Assembly (NCBI GenBank): GCA_021828925.1
Contig: JAJZCT010000069.1
Span: 1 to 10,284, forward strand
Direction: 5' to 3'
Source: Planctomycetota bacterium
GTDB lineage: Bacteria; Planctomycetota; Phycisphaerae; WQYP01
DNA: 10,284 nt
The notes below the pieces were generated by a model. The model did not search any database, was not told the DNA's origin, and worked only from the letters and a program-made list of their open reading frames with translations. Position numbers and translations under genes: made by a program. This document shows, piece by piece, positions 6,309 through 10,284 of the stretch (position 1 is its first letter; the number at the start of each line of letters is the position of its first letter).

Positions 6309-8678
6309 CTACGCGCTGCTCCACTTCCAGTTGCGAATTTCAGGCAGGTCCTGGCCATGCTGTTGGATGTACCGCTTGTGTTCGATGAGCTTATCACGCA
6401 CCATCTGTTTCAGGTAAGCCGCGCGGGCGCCGGATTTTGGCACGCGATCAACCACATCCTGCACCAGATGAAAACGGTCCATGTCATTGAGCACCGTCAT
6501 ATCAAACGGCGTGGTGATGGTGCCTTTTTCCTTATAGCCGCGAACGTGAATGTTGCGGTGATTGTTGCGGCGGTACGTCAGGCGATGAATCAGCCAGGGA
6601 TAGCCGTGAAACGCGAAGATCACCGGCTTATCTCTTGTGAACAGGGAATCAAAATCCATATCATTTAAACCATGCGGATGTTCACTATCCGGCTGAAGCT
6701 TCATTAAGTCCACCACATTGACAACGCGAATTTTCAGTTCCGGCAATTCATGCCGCAGAATGGAAACCGCCGCCAGTATTTCCAATGTCGGCACATCACC
6801 GGCGCAGGCCATGACCACGTCAGGATCAACCGCATCGTCATTGCCGGCCCATTTCCAGATACCAATTCCTTCTTCGCAATGAATCGCCGCGGCTTCCATA
6901 GGCAGCCACTGCGGCGACGGATGCTTTCCGGCCACGATCACGTTAATGTATTGTCGGCTTCGCAGACAGTGGTCCATGACGGAAAGCAGACAGTTGGCAT
7001 CCGGCGGCAGATAAACCCGCACGACATCAGCGCTTTTATTAACCACCACATCCAGAAAGCCCGGATCCTGATGCGTAAAGCCGTTATGATCCTGCCGCCA
7101 CACATGGGAAGACAGCAGATAATTCAGCGAAGCAATATCCGCCCTCCACGGCAGGTTATTTGTGACCTCCAGCCACTTGGCGTGTTGATTAAACATGGAT
7201 GCAACCACATGAATAAATGCTTCGTAGCAATTAAACACACCATGTCGTCCGGTCAGCAGATATCCCTCCAGCCACCCTTCACATTGATGCTCGCTGAGCA
7301 TGGAATCCAGTACGCCGCCCGATGCCGCGAGAAATTCATCATTGGGCGCGGTGCGCGCATCCCATTGCCTGTTGGTGAGATCAAAAACGGCCCCCAAGCC
7401 ATTGGAAAGCGTTTCATCCGGGCCAAACAGGCGGAAATTCCGCCCCTGTGCGTTAAGCTTCGCCACATCGCGCAGAAAAGGCCCCAGTACGCGTGTATCA
7501 CCCATGCCGGTAATGCCGGGTTGGCTTACAGCCACCGCATAGTCGCGGAATTCAGGCATCCGCAAATCCCGCAGCAGCTTGCCGCCGTTGGCATGCGGAT
7601 TCGCCCCCATACGCCGCCGTCCCTTGGGGGCCAGATCCGCTAGCTCCGGCTTGAGGCGCCCTTGATCATCAAAAAGTTCCTCCGGATGGTAGCTTTTCAT
7701 CCAGGCCTCAAGCATCTGGAGATGCTCGGGATTTTTTGCCGGATCAGACAAGGGCACCTGATGCGCGCGGAATGTGCCTTCAACCGGCAGGCCGTCAATG
7801 ACGCCTGGGCCGGTCCAGCCTTTGGGAGACCGCAGAACAATCATCGGCCAGCGCGGGCGCATCGTATTGCCCTGCGTGCGGGCCTCATGTTGGATTTGAC
7901 GGATGCGTTCTATTGCCGCGTCAAGCACCGTCGCCATCGCTTCGTGCATAAGTGCCGGCTCATGCCCTTCAACAAAACGCGGATCCCATCCATAACCGCG
8001 CAATAAGTTTTCCAATTCATCGGGTTCAATGCGGGCCAGTACCGTGGGATTGGAAATCTTGTACCCATTCAGATGCAGAATCGGCAACACCGCGCCATCG
8101 GTCCGGGCATTAAGAAATTTGTTGGAATGCCAGCTTGTCGCCAACGGACCGGTTTCCGCTTCGCCGTCACCAACCACACACGCGGCGATCAGATCCGGGT
8201 TATCAAACACCGCGCCAAACGCATGGCTGATGCTATAGCCTAATTCGCCGCCTTCATGGATGGATCCGGGCGTTTCGGGCGCGGCGTGGCTGGGAATTCC
8301 GCCGGGGAATGAAAACTGCTTGAAGAGTTTTTTCATACCCGCTTCATCCTGACTGATATTGGGGTAGATCTCGCTGTAGGTTCCTTCCAGATACACATTT
8401 CCCACGATCGCCGGGCCGCCGTGGCCTGGGCCGGAGAGATAGATCATGTCCAGATCGTATTTGTCGATCACGCGGTTCAAGTGCGTGTAAATGAAGTTCT
8501 GTCCGGGCGTGGTGCCCCAATGGCCCAGCAACATCGGTTTAATGTGTTCGAGTTTCAACGGTTTCTTTAACAACGCATTATCATAAAGATAAATCTGTCC
8601 TACCGAGAGATAATTGCCCGCCCGCCAGTACGCATCGACTTTCGTGAGCATTTCCTTACTGAGTGTTTGAGCAGCCAT
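6309..8678 (-). CDS. xfp: Xylulose-5-phosphate/fructose-6-phosphate phosphoketolase
   Basis: A 789-residue thiamine diphosphate enzyme that cleaves xylulose-5-P or fructose-6-P with phosphate to acetyl-phosphate plus glyceraldehyde-3-P or erythrose-4-P. The N-terminal domain has [11 protein letters not shown] (52-62, H53), SGPGHGGPA (82-90, H86) and the cofactor-binding GDGEAETGP (170-178) followed by SNPTVLARI. Later motifs are [53 protein letters not shown] (with its conserved His) and [11 protein letters not shown]. The XFP C-terminal domain closes the protein, and the length is usual for the family. Dual substrate use is assumed from the family. The ATG at 8678 has an AAAGGA-type ribosome site 9 nt upstream. 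It follows the acetate kinase gene on the same strand after 105 bp that are filled mostly by a MITE-like element. Together they form the standard acetyl-phosphate shunt: phosphoketolase makes acetyl-P and the kinase turns it into acetate and ATP. Confidence 0.97.
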   Translation of the reverse strand: MAAQTLSKEMLTKVDAYWRAGNYLSVGQIYLYDNALLKKPLKLEHIKPMLLGHWGTTPGQNFIYTHLNRVIDKYDLDMIYLSGPGHGGPAIVGNVYLEGTYSEIYPNISQDEAGMKKLFKQFSFPGGIPSHAAPETPGSIHEGGELGYSISHAFGAVFDNPDLIAACVVGDGEAETGPLATSWHSNKFLNARTDGAVLPILHLNGYKISNPTVLARIEPDELENLLRGYGWDPRFVEGHEPALMHEAMATVLDAAIERIRQIQHEARTQGNTMRPRWPMIVLRSPKGWTGPGVIDGLPVEGTFRAHQVPLSDPAKNPEHLQMLEAWMKSYHPEELFDDQGRLKPELADLAPKGRRRMGANPHANGGKLLRDLRMPEFRDYAVAVSQPGITGMGDTRVLGPFLRDVAKLNAQGRNFRLFGPDETLSNGLGAVFDLTNRQWDARTAPNDEFLAASGGVLDSMLSEHQCEGWLEGYLLTGRHGVFNCYEAFIHVVASMFNQHAKWLEVTNNLPWRADIASLNYLLSSHVWRQDHNGFTHQDPGFLDVVVNKSADVVRVYLPPDANCLLSVMDHCLRSRQYINVIVAGKHPSPQWLPMEAAAIHCEEGIGIWKWAGNDDAVDPDVVMACAGDVPTLEILAAVSILRHELPELKIRVVNVVDLMKLQPDSEHPHGLNDMDFDSLFTRDKPVIFAFHGYPWLIHRLTYRRNNHRNIHVRGYKEKGTITTPFDMTVLNDMDRFHLVQDVVDRVPKSGARAAYLKQMVRDKLIEHKRYIQQHGQDLPEIRNWKWSSA

Positions 8679-8714
8679 ACGTTACTTTCCTTTCATTTTA
8701 GTTTCAGCAAACCA

Positions 8715-8818
8715 GTGCTCTGTCACAACAAAAAGTTAGGGTTTCCGGCGTGCCACAACCCTCTATCCATCGTTTGTTCCAAGTCACCGGACCCTAAAAT
8801 TATGGCGTGACAGAGCAC
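8715..8818. mobile_element. MITE-like element, copy B (104 bp) between ackA and xfp
   Basis: The ends are GTGCTCTGTCAC (8715-8726) and GTGACAGAGCAC (8807-8818), a perfect 12-bp inverted repeat that extends outward to 15 bp (CCA...TGG, 8712-8821). Nine nt inside each end lies TTAGGG (8736-8741) and its mirror CCCTAA (8792-8797). Next come CCGG blocks that can also pair, so the outer ~35 nt of each side can form a long imperfect hairpin. The layout equals copy A at 3965-4069. It overlaps the 3' end of ackA and lies 34 bp before the xfp start. No T-run follows on the minus strand, so it does not look like an intrinsic terminator. No clear target-site duplication is seen. Confidence 0.78.
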
Positions 8819-10052
8819 TGGCAACAGACCGGGCGATCATCAGCTCTTCGTCGGTATGTATGACGCGTACAGTCACCGCGGCCCCCGGCACCGAAATCAG
8901 TGGGGCGTTTCGGGCATTGGCGGCGGAGTTTATCCGGATACCCAGGAATGCCAGGTCCCGGCAGATACTTCGGCGGATCACCGGTGCGTTTTCGCCGATA
9001 CCGCCGGCAAAAACCAGTGTATCCACACCGCCTAATGCCGCCGCAAAAGAACCAATCCACTTTCGGGCTTGATAGCAGAACATGTCAACGGCTTGGGCGC
9101 AATGTTTGTCGGTCGCTCGTTTCGCCAGCAGATCACGCACATCGGAACTTGCGGCCGAAACGCCCAGCAGTCCGGATTCATGATTCACCATATTCTGAAA
9201 TTGTGCCGCCGTCATGCCCCGCGTACGCGACAGGTAACTGAAGACTCCCGGGTCTAAATCTCCGCAACGGGTACTCATCATCAATCCGGCGGCGGGCGTA
9301 AAGCCCATGCTGGTGTCGATGCTTTTTCCATCGCGCACGGCCGCCAAACTGGCGCCATTTCCCAGATGCGCGAGAATCACGCGGCCTTTTTCAGCGGCCC
9401 GGTCTCCAAGCCGCACCAGTTCTTCCATCAGAAACGCGTAAGATAATCCATGAAAACCATAGCGGCGCAACCCATCAGCCGCATAACGCCGGGGAATGGG
9501 TAACACTTGCGCAACCGCCGGCATGGTGTGGTGAAACGCCGTGTCGAAGCAGGCGATCTGGGGAAGTTTCGGATGCTTTTCGCGGAAGCGCCGGATAAGT
9601 TGAATTTCACCCGGCAGATGATCGGGATCATAAGCCGCGATGCGGTGTAGTTCGGTCAGCAGCGCGGAAGTGATGCGCTCCGGACTGGAATATGTCATGC
9701 CATGAACCACGCGGTGCCCGATAGCCCGCACATCCGCAAATTCCTTTTGCGCCGCGAGAAAATTCAGCAGAAATTCCGCCGCGGAGCCATGATTTTCCGT
9801 ATCAATGCCGCGGGTGATCCGTCGCCGGCCCTGTGAATCATGGGTTGTAAAAAGTGTGCCGCGCAGGCCAATGCGATCAATTTTTCCGCTCATCGTCCGC
9901 CGCATGGCCGTTCCTGTTTCAAACAGTGCGAACTTGATGCTCGAAGAGCCGGCGTTCACGGTCAGAATCAGCGGTGAATGATCGGCTTTTATCGCCGCGC
10001 GTCTGGCCCGCGCGGCACCTTTTCCGGAAACTTTTTCAGTATGCTGCGGCAT
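8784..10052 (-). CDS. ackA: Acetate kinase (acetate/propionate kinase family)
   Basis: A 422-residue sugar-kinase-fold enzyme of the ASKHA group that transfers phosphate between acetyl-P and ADP. Motifs in order: VNAGSSSIKF (32-41, N33), GHRVVHG (112-118, R114), CFDTAFHHTMP (168-178, catalytic D170), RRYGFHG (H201), AHLGNGASL (H229), STRCGDLDPG (R262), SGLLGVS, FAGGIGENAPVIR and TDEELMIA (E403). All key catalytic residues are present. Two features differ from textbook enzymes. About 26 mostly basic extra residues precede the first strand, and no good ribosome site supports this start, but no better ATG exists. The usual APLHNP motif is replaced by AYDPDHLPGEI (140-150). The last 12 codons and the stop come from a repeat element (8715-8818). 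It lies 43 bp after a probable glucan phosphorylase gene and upstream of xfp, forming an apparent operon. Confidence 0.93.
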   Translation of the reverse strand: MPQHTEKVSGKGAARARRAAIKADHSPLILTVNAGSSSIKFALFETGTAMRRTMSGKIDRIGLRGTLFTTHDSQGRRRITRGIDTENHGSAAEFLLNFLAAQKEFADVRAIGHRVVHGMTYSSPERITSALLTELHRIAAYDPDHLPGEIQLIRRFREKHPKLPQIACFDTAFHHTMPAVAQVLPIPRRYAADGLRRYGFHGLSYAFLMEELVRLGDRAAEKGRVILAHLGNGASLAAVRDGKSIDTSMGFTPAAGLMMSTRCGDLDPGVFSYLSRTRGMTAAQFQNMVNHESGLLGVSAASSDVRDLLAKRATDKHCAQAVDMFCYQARKWIGSFAAALGGVDTLVFAGGIGENAPVIRRSICRDLAFLGIRINSAANARNAPLISVPGAAVTVRVIHTDEELMIARSVASALSRHNFRVR

Positions 10053-10062
10053 TGACTTATTT

Positions 10063-10075
10063 CACTTTCAAAGTG
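10063..10075. promoter_or_regulatory. 13-bp palindrome before ackA
   Basis: CACTTTCAAAGTG is a perfect 6+1+6 palindrome 10 nt upstream of the ackA ATG. It occupies the place where a ribosome site is expected, and none is evident. It could be an operator half or an RNA fold, or chance. Confidence 0.2.
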
Positions 10076-10095
10076 CGGCTCATCCGCTTGAACAC

Positions 10096-10284
10096 CTACT
10101 TCTGCCAGACAATATGCCCCAATTCCATCGGCACCGCCACGCCGGCCATGTTCGGAATAATTCGGGCGGTATAGTCCGCCGCCGGTCGTGCGGCGGAGAC
10201 TTGTGCCCGATACGCATAGCCGCCGGTTGCACCGGTGAGTTTTCCGATCAGCTTCATCTCCCGCCGCATTGGAGCACCGCCATC
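10096..10284 (-). CDS. C-terminal fragment of probable alpha-glucan (glycogen) phosphorylase
   Basis: The last 62 codons of a gene that continues past the right edge. The sequence has YAYRAQVSAARPAADYTARI followed by IPNMAGVAVPMELGHIVWQK and a TAG stop. The pattern of Y.A.V.A.RPA.DYT.RIIP, then P.E..HI.WQ, is how I recall GT35 alpha-glucan phosphorylases of the shorter type ending. The catalytic and pyridoxal phosphate parts lie outside the window, so the assignment rests on this tail and on context. Maltosyltransferases such as GlgE end in a somewhat similar way and are the main alternative. Position 43 bp upstream of ackA on the same strand fits an operon linking glucan breakdown to the phosphoketolase route. 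Confidence 0.65.
   Translation of the reverse strand, partial: DGGAPMRREMKLIGKLTGATGGYAYRAQVSAARPAADYTARIIPNMAGVAVPMELGHIVWQK

Noticed and set aside
6750..7643. Long plus-strand open frame opposite xfp
   Set aside because: It lies wholly antisense to well-conserved phosphoketolase codons; His-, Arg- and Pro-rich translation is typical of a shadow frame.

Overview
The window looks like part of a Planctomycetota genome, most plausibly a Phycisphaerae-type lineage. The first 2 kb carry the best clues. One is the tail of a surface protein with a dockerin-like segment and a PEP-CTERM sorting signal. The other is a type IV pilin-like protein with a GFTLVELL prepilin cleavage site and a C-terminal H-X9-DG motif, a combination typical of planctomycetes and their relatives. 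The taxonomic call is inference from gene types; no marker-gene comparison was possible. No rRNA, tRNA, CRISPR array or transposase gene was seen.

Layout. (1) Plus strand 2-2041: 3' part of a PEP-CTERM/dockerin protein, then 21 bp later a prepilin-like H-X9-DG protein, closed by a strong intrinsic terminator (2074-2109). (2) Plus strand 2300-3877: a DegP/HtrA periplasmic serine protease with two PDZ domains, a stand-alone unit closed by its own terminator (3906-3941). (3) 3942-4418: no gene, but a 105-bp MITE-like element, an inverted-repeat unit of the GAACCGCGGAT type and a candidate promoter and leader. (4) Plus strand 4419-5015: rpsD (ribosomal protein S4) alone, outside the usual alpha operon, with a terminator. 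(5) 5084-5520: gene-free patchwork of short dispersed repeats. (6) Minus strand, right to left: the C-terminus of a probable alpha-glucan phosphorylase (10284-10096), an acetate kinase family gene (10052-8784), a phosphoketolase gene (8678-6309), and a DJ-1/PfpI family gene close to isonitrile hydratase (6195-5521).

The minus-strand cluster makes metabolic sense. Phosphorylase releases glucose-1-phosphate from storage glucan. Phosphoketolase splits the derived fructose-6-phosphate or xylulose-5-phosphate into acetyl-phosphate and a tetrose or triose phosphate. The kinase then takes ATP and acetate from acetyl-phosphate. The DJ-1/PfpI gene lies downstream on the same strand but has no obvious link to this route.

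The most interesting unannotated structure is a pair of about 105-bp elements (3965-4069 and 8715-8818). They share 12-bp terminal inverted repeats GTGCTCTGTCAC, followed at a fixed distance of 9 nt by TTAGGG or a variant at all four ends. The second copy fills the ackA-xfp gap and supplies the last 12 codons and stop of ackA. The first 41 bases of the window are an exact reverse complement of 1002-1042, inside the prepilin signal segment. This suggests a chimeric or repeat-broken contig end, so the start of the first gene should not be trusted. No wholly new multi-gene system was recognised.
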